From Rhodobacteraceae bacterium SB2 (lineage in GTDB: Bacteria > Pseudomonadota > Alphaproteobacteria > Rhodobacterales > Rhodobacteraceae): 64,000 nt of DNA. This document shows, in pieces, positions 18,522-26,940 of this stretch. Under the pieces are notes generated by a model. It searched no databases. It worked only from the letters and a program-made list of their open reading frames with translations, and was not told the origin of the DNA. The DNA lies in the NCBI GenBank assembly GCA_001642945.1, contig LGRT01000014.1:186001-250000 (forward strand), in the 5' to 3' direction. Each line of letters opens with the position of its first letter. The stretch's first letter is position 1. The position numbers and the translations under genes are program-made.

Positions 18522-19448
18522 ATGTCGGATATTTTGCAAATCAGCGGCCTGTCGAAATTTTATGCGAACGGGTTTCACGCGCTCAAAAATATAAATTTGA
18601 ACGTGCACGAGGCAGAGATTTTGGCGCTTCTTGGGCCGAATGGTGCGGGTAAAACCACGTTAATCTCAACAATTTGTGGAATTTCGCGCTTCAGCGCGGG
18701 TTCGGTAAAAATGGCCGGTTATGATATCGTGCAGCAATATCGCGCGGCGCGCAGTTTGATCGGTTTGGTGCCGCAAGAACTGGCCTTAGAGCCTTTTGAA
18801 ACGGTTGAAAATACGCTGCGCTTCTCGCGCGGTTTATTCGGCAAAGAACCAGATGAGGGGTATCTATCCTCTTTGCTGGAGGCGCTGTCATTATCTGATA
18901 AAAAAACGTCCCAAATTCGAACCTTATCGGGGGGAATGAAACGCCGGTTGAGCATTGCCAAGGCCTTGAGCCACCAACCGCGCTTGTTGTTTCTAGACGA
19001 ACCCACAGCCGGTGTGGATGTTGAATTGCGCAAAGATATGTGGGCGCTGGTTGAGCGGCTGCGCGCCAGCGGCGTAACGATCATTCTTACCACGCATTAT
19101 ATCGAAGAGGCCGAAGCCATCGCAGATAGGATAGGGATTATCGATCAAGGTGCGTTGCAACTGGTCGAGGCAAAAGACTCGTTGATGCAGCGGCTGGGTA
19201 AAAAACAGTTGCAGATCGATTTGTTGAGCCCGTTACCAATAATGCCGCCGCCGCTTTTGGCCTTGGGTGTGACCTTGGCTGCGGATGGTCTGTCGTTGAT
19301 TTATCAATATGATTTGACAGGGGCTGGACCGGAGATCGAAAAGCTGTTTTCGGAAATTTTGGCCTTGGGGCTCAAAGTCAAAGATCTTCAAACGGGCGAA
19401 TCATCTTTGGAAGAAATCTTCCTACAGCTGGTCAGCGAGGCGGCATGA
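18522..19448 (+). CDS. ABC-2 type transporter ATP-binding protein
   Basis: 308 residues. One ABC ATPase domain with Walker A GPNGAGKTT (about 38-46), signature LSGGMKRRL (about 135-143), Walker B LLFLDEPTAGVD and the H-loop TTHYIEE. The C-terminal 80 residues form an extra domain as in YadG/CcmA/NodI-type ATPases. The LSGGM variant and single-domain form are typical of exporters with an ABC-2 permease, which follows with a 4-bp ATGA overlap. Substrate unknown: drug, polysaccharide or lipid export are all possible. Confidence 0.9.
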   Translation: MSDILQISGLSKFYANGFHALKNINLNVHEAEILALLGPNGAGKTTLISTICGISRFSAGSVKMAGYDIVQQYRAARSLIGLVPQELALEPFETVENTLRFSRGLFGKEPDEGYLSSLLEALSLSDKKTSQIRTLSGGMKRRLSIAKALSHQPRLLFLDEPTAGVDVELRKDMWALVERLRASGVTIILTTHYIEEAEAIADRIGIIDQGALQLVEAKDSLMQRLGKKQLQIDLLSPLPIMPPPLLALGVTLAADGLSLIYQYDLTGAGPEIEKLFSEILALGLKVKDLQTGESSLEEIFLQLVSEAA

Positions 19449-20206
19449 ATTTTCACTCGGTAAAAGCCATTTATAAATTTGAAATGCAGCGGTTTTTTCG
19501 TACAATTCTGCAGAGCTTTGTCTCGCCGGTTTTATCCGCTTCGCTCTACTTTATCGTGTTTGGCGCCGCCATGGGCAGCCGGATTTCGCAGGTTGAGGGT
19601 ATTGCCTATGGCAGCTTTATTGTGCCGGGTTTGATCATGTTAACGGTGATTACACAGGCCATTTCAAATGGTGCTTTTGGAATATATTTTCCAAAATTCA
19701 TTGGCAGTATCTATGAGGTGCTTTCAGCGCCGATCAGCGCTGCGGAAATCGTGGTGGGATATGTTGGCGCTGCGGCCACCAAGGCAATCTTTACCGGTCT
19801 GGTTATTCTGTTGACCTCATTATTATTTGTTGACCTGACGATCATACATCCTTTGGCCATGCTGTTTTTCCTTGTCATGACCAGTATCGCCTTTGCCTTA
19901 TTGGGCTTTATCGTGGGCATCTGGGCGGGTAATTTTGAACAATTGCAAATGGTCCCGATGCTGATCATCACCCCTTTGGTATTTTTGGGCGGAACGTTTT
20001 ATTCGATTTCCATGCTACCCCCGTTTTGGCAGACGATCTCGTTGTTTAATCCCGTGGTCTATTTGGTTTCTGCGTTTAGGTGGTGCTTTTTTGGAACCGC
20101 GGACGTGCCTATCATGGTCAGCTTGCTAGCAGTTTTTGGCTTCATTTTATTGTGTTTTGCCGCGATTATGTGGATTTTTAGAACGGGTTGGCGGTTGCGC
20201 AGCTAA
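19445..20206 (+). CDS. ABC-2 type transporter permease
   Basis: 253-residue membrane protein with six predicted hydrophobic segments (clear examples begin at FVSPVLSASLYFIVFGAA near residue 24 and FLVMTSIAFALLGFIVGIW near 140). The YGSFIVPGLIM loop and FLGGTFYSISMLPPFWQTIS are the ABC-2 permease signature. It forms a homodimeric exporter with the preceding ATPase, whose stop codon overlaps its start. YadH-like in organisation. No neighbouring gene reveals the cargo. Confidence 0.9.
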   Translation: MNFHSVKAIYKFEMQRFFRTILQSFVSPVLSASLYFIVFGAAMGSRISQVEGIAYGSFIVPGLIMLTVITQAISNGAFGIYFPKFIGSIYEVLSAPISAAEIVVGYVGAAATKAIFTGLVILLTSLLFVDLTIIHPLAMLFFLVMTSIAFALLGFIVGIWAGNFEQLQMVPMLIITPLVFLGGTFYSISMLPPFWQTISLFNPVVYLVSAFRWCFFGTADVPIMVSLLAVFGFILLCFAAIMWIFRTGWRLRS

Positions 20207-20287
20207 AAAGCAGGGTTTGCAGGGATTTTGCAACCTTCCTGCGCGGCGCGTCTTGTGCCCGTGCGGCAAGGGCTCTACATACAGGGT

Positions 20288-21085
20288 ATGAAGTTTAAAC
20301 TGCCTTTTATGAAAGCCAAAAAATCCGTGGCTGTGGTGCATCTCTCTGGGGTGATTTCGGGTGGATCACGCGGCCAGTTGAATGATAAGGCGCTGGCGCC
20401 TGTTTTGGAAAAAGCCTTCAGCAAAGGCAAACCGGATGCGGTGGCGCTGGTGATCAACTCGCCCGGCGGTTCGCCGGTGCAATCGTCTTTAATCGGTGCG
20501 CGGATCCGCCGGTTGGCGGCTGAAAATAGCCTTCCAGTGTTTGCTTTTGTGGAAGATGTAGCCGCCTCAGGTGGCTATTGGTTGGCCGTCACCGCCGATG
20601 AAATCTACGTAGATGACAGTTCAATTTTGGGCTCAATCGGCGTTATTTCGGCTGGCTTTGGAGCGCATGATCTCTTGCAGCGCTATGGGATTGAACGGCG
20701 CGTTTATACCGCAGGTGCTTCAAAATCGACATTGGATCCTTTTAAGCCGGAAAAACCCGAAGATGTTGATCGGTTGAAAAAACTACTTGAGCAGATACAC
20801 AGCGTTTTCATCGCACATGTCGCCAAGCAGCGTGGCGCTAAATTGCGCGATGACGAAGATTTGTTTACGGGTGAAATTTGGGTGGGCGAAGAAGCTGTAT
20901 CCGTCGGCCTAGCGGATGGGCTTGGCCATCTGGTGCCGGTGATGAAACAGCGTTTTGGCGAAAACGTGAAATTTCGAACATACGGGCAGAAAAAAGGCGT
21001 CTTGCAAAGGTTTTCATCTTCACTTGTCCAATCTGCGGATCTGTATTTTGAGGAAAGGGCGGCGTTTGGCCGCTTTGGTTTGTGA
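20288..21085 (+). CDS. S49-family peptidase (SohB/SppA-like)
   Basis: 265 residues. Serine-lysine protease fold: catalytic Ser94 in VAASGGYWLA and Lys146 in AGASKSTLDPF. INSPGGSPVQSS and DSSILGSIGVIS are the usual flanking motifs. At one domain it corresponds to half-size SppA or SohB forms, which degrade signal peptides or membrane-protein fragments. ATG 20288 begins MKFKLPF. No clear transmembrane segment or cleavable signal is visible in this start, so membrane association is uncertain. Followed at once (1 bp) by a tiny zinc-ribbon membrane protein gene. Confidence 0.9.
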   Translation: MKFKLPFMKAKKSVAVVHLSGVISGGSRGQLNDKALAPVLEKAFSKGKPDAVALVINSPGGSPVQSSLIGARIRRLAAENSLPVFAFVEDVAASGGYWLAVTADEIYVDDSSILGSIGVISAGFGAHDLLQRYGIERRVYTAGASKSTLDPFKPEKPEDVDRLKKLLEQIHSVFIAHVAKQRGAKLRDDEDLFTGEIWVGEEAVSVGLADGLGHLVPVMKQRFGENVKFRTYGQKKGVLQRFSSSLVQSADLYFEERAAFGRFGL

Positions 21086-21086
21086 T

Positions 21087-21248
21087 ATGATCGTAAAAAT
21101 TGTTTTCCTATTTTTGATTGGGATCGCTGTTTTGGCGATGTTTGGACGGATCAAACTGCCCGGACAAACCAAATTGGAAGCGATGAGATGCAATGCGTGC
21201 GGCCGCTTCCGATTGGGCACATCCGGCTGCTCTTGCGGTTCCAAATAG
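21087..21248 (+). CDS. Small membrane protein with C-terminal zinc ribbon (53 aa)
   Basis: 53 residues: one membrane segment (about 3-19), a short basic linker, then Cys35-x2-Cys38 and Cys48-x-Cys50, which could bind one zinc. The start ATG 21087 lies 1 bp after the S49 peptidase stop, so translation is probably coupled, and the antiporter gene begins 9 bp later. The spacing and intact cysteine pattern argue for a real gene rather than a chance frame. I do not recognise a named family; a role in assembling or regulating one of its two membrane-linked neighbours is only an idea. Confidence 0.7.
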   Translation: MIVKIVFLFLIGIAVLAMFGRIKLPGQTKLEAMRCNACGRFRLGTSGCSCGSK

Positions 21249-21257
21249 GCAGGCCTG

Positions 21258-22208
21258 ATGACTTGGCTGCTCTCTGCATTGGCGCTGATCATTTTGGTGA
21301 TGTCCGGAGATTTTCTGGTTAAAGGTGCCGTTGCGCTCAGCGATCGGCTTGGGATTCCGGCATTTATTGTGGGATTAACCATTGTGGCTTTTGGGACATC
21401 AGCGCCCGAGCTGCTGATTTCTATTCAAGCGGTGCTGTCCGGGGTGCCCGGAATGGCCATTGGGAATGTGGTGGGATCAAATACTGCAAATATTCTGATG
21501 GTTTTGGGGTTGCCTGCAGTGTTGTTTGGGCTTGATGCGGCAGAAACCGATCTAAGAAAAAACTATGCGTTGATGATCGGTGGGAGCTTACTGTTTATTT
21601 ATTTGGCGTCGCTTGGAGTGTTTTCCTATGGCAGCGGGATGATTTTGCTGGCGGCGCTGGCAGTCGTGCTGGGGTTGGCTTTGCGCGATACGCTGCAGGA
21701 GCCAAAGCGCGCAGATGCGGCGGATATCAGCCTTGAGGGCGGCGCCGTGCAAGATGCAGCGCTGCCGGTTTGGAAAATAACCGGGTTGATTTGCATTGGT
21801 TTGGTGGGATTGCCATATGGCGCAAATCTTTTGGTGAATAATGCCACTGAAATTGCCCGCAGCTATCAAATCAGCGAAACCACTATCGGGTTGACCTTGG
21901 TTGCTTTGGGAACCTCGCTGCCAGAATTGGCAACGACTTTGGCCAGTGCAATACGCAGGCAAGCGGATGTGGCGCTAGGCAATGTGATCGGGTCCAACGT
22001 TTTCAACCTGTTGGCAATTATGGGCGTCACCGCCTTTGTGGGCCCAATTCCGGTTTCTCCGCAGCTTTTATCGGCGGATCTTTGGGTGATGCTGGCTGCC
22101 TCTTTGATCCTTGCCCCCTTCGTGGTTTACCGATTGCGAATCAACCGCTTAATGGGCGCACTCTTGACTGCCGCATATCTGGTCTATGTTTGGTTGGTGG
22201 TTATGTAA
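21258..22208 (+). CDS. Calcium/sodium:cation antiporter, CaCA family (YrbG-like)
   Basis: 316 residues, about ten membrane helices. Both inverted alpha-repeats are intact: GTSAPELLISIQAV with GNVVGSNTANILMVLG in the first half and GTSLPELATTLAS with GNVIGSNVFNLLAIMG in the second. These carry the Glu and Ser/Asn residues that coordinate Ca2+ and Na+ (or H+). It probably expels Ca2+. It follows the small zinc-ribbon gene by 9 bp and precedes an SDR by 15 bp, so a four-gene unit S49-small protein-antiporter-SDR is likely. Confidence 0.92.
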   Translation: MTWLLSALALIILVMSGDFLVKGAVALSDRLGIPAFIVGLTIVAFGTSAPELLISIQAVLSGVPGMAIGNVVGSNTANILMVLGLPAVLFGLDAAETDLRKNYALMIGGSLLFIYLASLGVFSYGSGMILLAALAVVLGLALRDTLQEPKRADAADISLEGGAVQDAALPVWKITGLICIGLVGLPYGANLLVNNATEIARSYQISETTIGLTLVALGTSLPELATTLASAIRRQADVALGNVIGSNVFNLLAIMGVTAFVGPIPVSPQLLSADLWVMLAASLILAPFVVYRLRINRLMGALLTAAYLVYVWLVVM

Positions 22209-22223
22209 CGCAAAGGGATTTGA

Positions 22224-23003
22224 ATGATGCGGGCTTTGGTAACGGGTGCAGGAAAACGGCTTGGGCGCGCAATGGCGCTCTATCTTGCAGATCGTGGCTA
22301 TGACGTGGCTGTGCATTTTGCCAGCTCTGAAACAGCCGCAAAGAGCCTTGTGCAAGAGATTATCGCCAAAGGTCGGAAATCCATCGCGTTACAGGCCGAT
22401 TTGTTACAAGAAGATCAAGTTGAGACGCTGGTTGATCGGGCGGTACACGGCCTTGGGGGCAATTTAACCTGCCTGATCAATAATGCCTCTATTTTTGAAT
22501 ATGATACGCTGGAAAGCGCCACGCGGCGCAGTTGGGATCGCCATATTGAAAGCAATTTGCGGGCACCATTCGTGTTAATGCAATGTTTTGCGCGGCAGGC
22601 CCCCCGCGCCCGTCAGGATGACCAAGGCGAGCCTTTGGCGCAAGCTTTGGTGATCAATATGTTGGACCAACGCGTGCGTAAATTGACGCCTGAATTTTCC
22701 AGCTATTCCATCGCTAAAATGGGTCTTTGGGCGTTAACGCAAACGGCCGCGCAGGGCTTGGCCCCTGATATCCGGGTGAATGCGATTGGGCCCGGGCCGA
22801 CTTTGCAGGGCGCGCGCCAATCAGCGGATCATTTTCAAGACCAGCGGAAACATACGGTTCTGGGACGCGGCGCAAATGCGTCTGATATTACTGCGGCTTT
22901 GGGGTATTTTTTGGATGCTTCGGCGGTTACGGGGCAGTTGATTTGCGCAGATGGTGGCCAACATTTGGCTTGGAAAACGCCAGATGTGCTTGGGGTTGAG
23001 TAA
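22224..23003 (+). CDS. SDR-family oxidoreductase, FolM/pteridine-reductase-like
   Basis: 259 residues. Nucleotide-binding motif TGAGKRLGRAMA near the N-terminus: Gly-x3-(Lys-Arg)-x-Gly resembles dihydromonapterin/pteridine reductases (FolM, PTR1) that prefer NADPH. NNASIFEYD and the catalytic YSIAKMG (Tyr-x3-Lys) are intact, and AIGPGPTLQGARQS fits the same group. Its likely role is tetrahydropterin or folate recycling, by family resemblance only. Start at 22224 or 22227 (ATGATG) after AAAGGGA. An unusual AT-rich spacer follows before uvrC. Confidence 0.82.
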   Translation: MMRALVTGAGKRLGRAMALYLADRGYDVAVHFASSETAAKSLVQEIIAKGRKSIALQADLLQEDQVETLVDRAVHGLGGNLTCLINNASIFEYDTLESATRRSWDRHIESNLRAPFVLMQCFARQAPRARQDDQGEPLAQALVINMLDQRVRKLTPEFSSYSIAKMGLWALTQTAAQGLAPDIRVNAIGPGPTLQGARQSADHFQDQRKHTVLGRGANASDITAALGYFLDASAVTGQLICADGGQHLAWKTPDVLGVE

Positions 23004-23317
23004 GCCACGGCGCCCAAGTTGTACACGGGGTTACATAATTGTGACAGCGTTTTAACAAAAATGGTTTGTTTTCAGTCATTTGCGTATAATTTAATTAAAA
23101 TATCAAATGATAACAGCACCTTACAAAAACGCCTATTTTTTAGGCAAATAGGGGAAGTTACCAAAAAGCAAAGGAAAATTTCCAATAATTCAGAGTTACC
23201 CCCAATGTTATCCACAGGATCAGTGGACAGCTTTTTCCTTGAAACCGACGCCAGATCATTGCAGGACAAACAGAATCATGGCCAGATCGGTAGCCAGACC
23301 AGACGAAGGCGATAAAA
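23004..23317. other. AT-rich spacer before uvrC with a perfect DnaA box
   Basis: 314 bp without a supportable gene. The left two thirds are markedly A/T-rich (for example 23085-23112). It contains a perfect TATAAT (23085-23090), an IHF-like stretch (TATCAAATGATAA, 23101-23113), a short stem GCCTA/TAGGC (23131-23145) and a perfect DnaA box (23208-23216). This could be a long uvrC leader with promoter, or an origin-like or DnaA-titrating locus. A 98-codon open frame here looks random. Confidence 0.45.
23208..23216 (+). promoter_or_regulatory. Perfect DnaA box
   Basis: TTATCCACA matches the high-affinity DnaA consensus exactly. A weaker candidate, TTGTACACG, lies at 23019-23027. Only one strong box is visible, so control of uvrC by DnaA is as plausible as an origin. 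Confidence 0.4.
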
Positions 23318-25165
23318 ATGGCATATACAGGCTACGCGCTGATACAAAAGTATACAAAATCGCTTGAAACCTCGCCAGGCGTCTATCGGATGCTCGATGA
23401 TCAATCGCGCGTGCTTTACGTGGGCAAAGCCCGCAACCTCAGGGCACGCGTTTCCAGTTATGCGCGCCCAACCGGACATTCGGCGCGCATTGCCCGTATG
23501 ATCTCTGAAACAACGCAGATGATGTTTTTAACCACGCAGACCGAGACCGAAGCGTTGCTGCTGGAGCAAAATTTAATCAAGCAGTTAAAACCGCGCTATA
23601 ATGTGTTGCTGCGCGATGATAAATCTTTTCCCAACATTCTCGTGACCACAGAGCATAATTTTCCCCAAATTAAAAAGCACCGTGGCGCAAAAAGCGAAAA
23701 GGGGGCGTATTATGGCCCCTTTGCTGGGGCGGGGGCTGTCAATCGTACACTTGCCCAGCTGCAACGGGTGTTCTTGTTGAGAAATTGTTCAGATGCGATG
23801 TTTGAAAGCCGCACTCGCCCCTGTCTGCAATATCAAATCAAACGCTGCAGCGGCCCATGCGTGGATCGCGTGTCCAAGCAAGAATATGGTGCCGCCGTGC
23901 AGGATGCCCAAAAATTCTTATCGGGTAAATCAACGCAAATTCAGGAAACGCTCGCCACCAGCATGGCGCAGGCCTCCGAAGCAATGGAATTTGAACGCGC
24001 GGCCGCGCTGCGCGACCGTATTCGCGCCTTAACGCAGGTTCAGACCACGCAGGGCATCAACCCGCGCAGCGTCAGCGAAGCCGATATAATCGCCTTGCAT
24101 CTTGAGGGGGGGCAGGCCTGCGTGCAGGTGTTTTTCATTCGCGCCAATCAAAATTGGGGAAACCGTGATTTTTACCCCCGCATCAGCGCCGATATGGGCC
24201 ATGATGAAGTTCTTGAGGCGTTTTTGGGCCAATTTTATGACAGTAAAGAGCCGCCGCGGCAGATTCTGCTTTCGCATGGGTTTGACGATATGGATCTGAT
24301 GACCGAACTGCTCAGCGATAAACGCGGCCGGCGGGTGGAAATTTTGGTACCCCAGCGTGGTGAAAAGCAAGAGCTGATTTCTGGCGCGTTGCGCAATGCA
24401 AAAGAAAGTTTGGCGCGCAAACTCGCCGAGACAGCGACACAAACCAAATTGTTGCGTGGTGTTGCAGAACTGTTTGAGCTTGAGTCGCCCCCCAAACGGA
24501 TCGAAGTGTATGACAACTCGCATATTCAAGGCAGTTTTGCGGTTGGGGCGATGATTGTTGCAGGCCCGGATGGGTTTTCCAAAAACAATTATCGCAAATT
24601 CAATATACGCGGCGATGATCTGACGCCGGGGGATGATTTTGGGATGATGAAAGAAGTGCTGACGCGGCGGTTTAAGCGCTTGGTCAAAGAAGACCCGGCG
24701 CGGCAAAGCGGGGATTGGCCTGATTTACTGGTGATTGATGGTGGCGCGGGGCAAGTCTCGGCCGTGGCGCAGATCATGGCCGAGTTTGGCGTGCAAGATA
24801 TTCCGATGGTCGGCGTTGCAAAAGGCGTTGATCGCAATTTGGGTAAGGAAGAGTTTTACCGCATTGGCAAGCCGGTCTTTGGTTTGCCGCGCAATGATCC
24901 GATTTTATACTTCATTCAACGCATGCGCGATGAGGCTCATCGCTTTGCCATTGGCAGCCATCGCGCCAAACGCAGCAAAGCCATTGGGGCCTCGCCTTTG
25001 GATGAAATTGCCGGTGTCGGTGGCGCACGCAAGCGGGCGCTTTTGGCGCATTTTGGATCGGCAAAAGCCGTGGGGCGTGCCAATTTGGCCGATCTGAAAG
25101 CGGTTGAGGGCGTATCGGCCTCTGTAGCGCAAAAAATCTATGATTTTTTCCATGAAAAAGGCTGA
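23318..25165 (+). CDS. uvrC: UvrABC excinuclease subunit C
   Basis: 615 residues, full length. Makes the 3' and 5' incisions in nucleotide excision repair. The N-terminal GIY-YIG nuclease is visible as SPGVYRML and VLYVGKARNLRARV (about 19-48). A UVR motif (EAMEFERAAALRDRI) is near residue 220. The RNase H-like second nuclease has VYDNSHIQGSFAVG and VIDGGAGQV, and the C-terminal helix-hairpin-helix is GVGGARKRALLAHFGS. Its stop directly abuts the stop of the convergent P1 peptidase gene with no bases between. Confidence 0.97.
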   Translation: MAYTGYALIQKYTKSLETSPGVYRMLDDQSRVLYVGKARNLRARVSSYARPTGHSARIARMISETTQMMFLTTQTETEALLLEQNLIKQLKPRYNVLLRDDKSFPNILVTTEHNFPQIKKHRGAKSEKGAYYGPFAGAGAVNRTLAQLQRVFLLRNCSDAMFESRTRPCLQYQIKRCSGPCVDRVSKQEYGAAVQDAQKFLSGKSTQIQETLATSMAQASEAMEFERAAALRDRIRALTQVQTTQGINPRSVSEADIIALHLEGGQACVQVFFIRANQNWGNRDFYPRISADMGHDEVLEAFLGQFYDSKEPPRQILLSHGFDDMDLMTELLSDKRGRRVEILVPQRGEKQELISGALRNAKESLARKLAETATQTKLLRGVAELFELESPPKRIEVYDNSHIQGSFAVGAMIVAGPDGFSKNNYRKFNIRGDDLTPGDDFGMMKEVLTRRFKRLVKEDPARQSGDWPDLLVIDGGAGQVSAVAQIMAEFGVQDIPMVGVAKGVDRNLGKEEFYRIGKPVFGLPRNDPILYFIQRMRDEAHRFAIGSHRAKRSKAIGASPLDEIAGVGGARKRALLAHFGSAKAVGRANLADLKAVEGVSASVAQKIYDFFHEKG

Positions 25166-26167
25166 CTAACGATTGCACTCTTGCCATGTTGGCAAACGGT
25201 CATTGGGGGCTTTTTCAGCATGATATATGGCCCGCGCGATGGCGCGCGCAACGCAAAGACTGGCGCCGTGACACAGCTCGGCCATGTCGGTTGGACTCAA
25301 TTGCCCCTGCGCTGATCCCGTTGCCGCTGTAAAGATTAAATCGCCATCTTGGGGCATATGCGAAGGAATGAGCGCGCGCGCCACACCATCATGGGCGCTG
25401 ATGGCAAGGCGTTTGGCCGCTGCTTTGCTGAGGCTAGCATCCGTGGCGACTATTCCGATTGTGGTGTTTTCCCCCTCAACCAAGGGTCCAAGATTCTTCA
25501 ACCTGAAAGCGTGTGGCTGAGGCGAAGCTTGTGGCCCGCCCAATCCGCCAAATTCACCATTTGCTTCGAAAGGTCCAGCCCAGAAATGCCGTAAATCTTC
25601 GCCTGTTGCATTGCCGACGGCGTTGACCGCCATGATTGCGCCCACACGAATTCCATTTGACAGAATGAACGAGGCCGAGCCAAGGCCGCCTTTTAGGCGC
25701 CCTGTGGTGGCACCGCATCCCGCGCCTACGCTGCCCAGTTGGAATTCTGCGCTCAAATCGTCAAAAGCCTGACGCCCTAACGCGGGATAGGGCGATAGCG
25801 CCCATTCTTTTTCGCCGCCATTGTTGAGATCAAACAGAATCGCTGCTGGCACAATTGGAACCTGCGTGCCAGAAACCGCAAACCCCGCCTGCTGGGCGCG
25901 TAAACGCTCGACCACACCGCTGGCCGCATCCAGACCATAGGCAGAGCCACCCGACAGCACCAAAGCATCAATCTGTTGCAAAGATTTATCCGGTTCCAGC
26001 AGATCCGTCTCGCGCGTGCCCGGCGCACCGCCCATCACCGCATAAGCGGCGGTAAAGCGCTGCGCGGCGCGCAGCACCGTGACGCCGGATTTCAGCCGCT
26101 GGTCTTCGGCATTGCCCACCATTATGCCCGCGATATCTGTGATCAGGTTTTTGGGTCCCGGTGTCAT
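25166..26167 (-). CDS. P1-family peptidase (DmpA-like aminopeptidase/amidase, S58)
   Basis: 333 residues. Ntn-type hydrolase made as a precursor that cleaves itself. The cleavage junction is visible as GEN234-T235TIGIVATDA, matching the family pattern where the freed Thr/Ser becomes the nucleophile. Other landmarks are LSGGSAYGLDAASGV (about 71-85) and GAGCGATTGRLKGGLGSAS (about 148-166). Characterised relatives act on N-terminal amino acids, D-amino acid amides or esters, or beta-peptides. ATG 26167 lies 2 bp after the SDR stop. Last gene of the operon with an ABC peptide importer, ALDH and SDR, so its substrate is probably what the importer brings in. Confidence 0.9.
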   Translation of the reverse strand: MTPGPKNLITDIAGIMVGNAEDQRLKSGVTVLRAAQRFTAAYAVMGGAPGTRETDLLEPDKSLQQIDALVLSGGSAYGLDAASGVVERLRAQQAGFAVSGTQVPIVPAAILFDLNNGGEKEWALSPYPALGRQAFDDLSAEFQLGSVGAGCGATTGRLKGGLGSASFILSNGIRVGAIMAVNAVGNATGEDLRHFWAGPFEANGEFGGLGGPQASPQPHAFRLKNLGPLVEGENTTIGIVATDASLSKAAAKRLAISAHDGVARALIPSHMPQDGDLIFTAATGSAQGQLSPTDMAELCHGASLCVARAIARAIYHAEKAPNDRLPTWQECNR

Positions 26168-26169
26168 GG

Positions 26170-26916
26170 TTAAATACAGCGCCCGCCATCTACCTGCATG
26201 CAGACCCCGGTTACCATGCTGGCTTCCTCCGAGCATAAATAACAGGCGGCATTGCCCATATCCTCTGCGGTGGAAAACCGCCCAAGTGGAATGGTAGACA
26301 GGAACTTTGCGCGCATCTCGGGCGTGTCTTCGCCCATGAATGAGGTAAGAAGCGGGGTTTCCCCGGCCACCGGGTTCAGCGCATTCACCCGCACCCCAAA
26401 GGGTGCTAGCTCAACCGCCATCGTGCGGGTGGCGGTGTTTACCCAGCCTTTTGAGCTGTTATACCAATTCAAATTTGGCCGTGGAGAGACACCGGCGGTT
26501 GAGGCAATGTTCAAAATCACGCCGCTGCGGCGGGTTTTCAGTGCTGGAACGAACGCGCGCGAAATCAGATAGATAGATTTGCAATTCACGGCAAAAACGC
26601 GATCAAAATCTTTTTCGCTGACGTCTTCTAACGGGCTGGGTAAATGCGTAACGCCCGCATTGTTCACGATGATATCGACCGCGCCAAGCGCTGTCTGCGC
26701 CGCGTCATGCATCTGCGCAATTGACGCAGAACTTGCCACATCTGAGCGCATTGGAATCGCCAATTTTCCCAAGCGCGAGGCCTGATCGGCCACGGCTTCA
26801 CCATTGATATCGGCCATTAGGACCTTGGCGCCCTCGGCCAAGAACTTTTCGGCAATGCCTAAGCCAAAGCCCGAGGCTGCGCCTGTTACGATGGCTGTTT
26901 TTCCTGCAAGTCGCAT
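26170..26916 (-). CDS. SDR-family oxidoreductase (operon with peptide-type importer)
   Basis: 248 residues, classical SDR. TGAASGFGLGIA is the cofactor loop, ADINGEA after strand 2 carries an Asp that favours NAD, NNAG is present, and the catalytic set is Ser in NIASTAG and Tyr-x3-Lys in YNSSKGW. The C-terminus (MVTGVCMQVDGG) is standard. Likely oxidises an alcohol or keto group of the imported compound or its breakdown product; neighbours are an aldehyde dehydrogenase (24 bp upstream) and the P1 peptidase (2 bp downstream). Substrate unknown. Confidence 0.88.
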   Translation of the reverse strand: MRLAGKTAIVTGAASGFGLGIAEKFLAEGAKVLMADINGEAVADQASRLGKLAIPMRSDVASSASIAQMHDAAQTALGAVDIIVNNAGVTHLPSPLEDVSEKDFDRVFAVNCKSIYLISRAFVPALKTRRSGVILNIASTAGVSPRPNLNWYNSSKGWVNTATRTMAVELAPFGVRVNALNPVAGETPLLTSFMGEDTPEMRAKFLSTIPLGRFSTAEDMGNAACYLCSEEASMVTGVCMQVDGGRCI

Positions 26917-26940
26917 ATTGGCCGCTCCCTTTCTTTTCGG

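Noticed and set aside
23019-23315. 98-codon open frame in the uvrC leader
   Set aside because: Runs through the AT-rich, DnaA-box region with non-coding-like composition and no plausible start.
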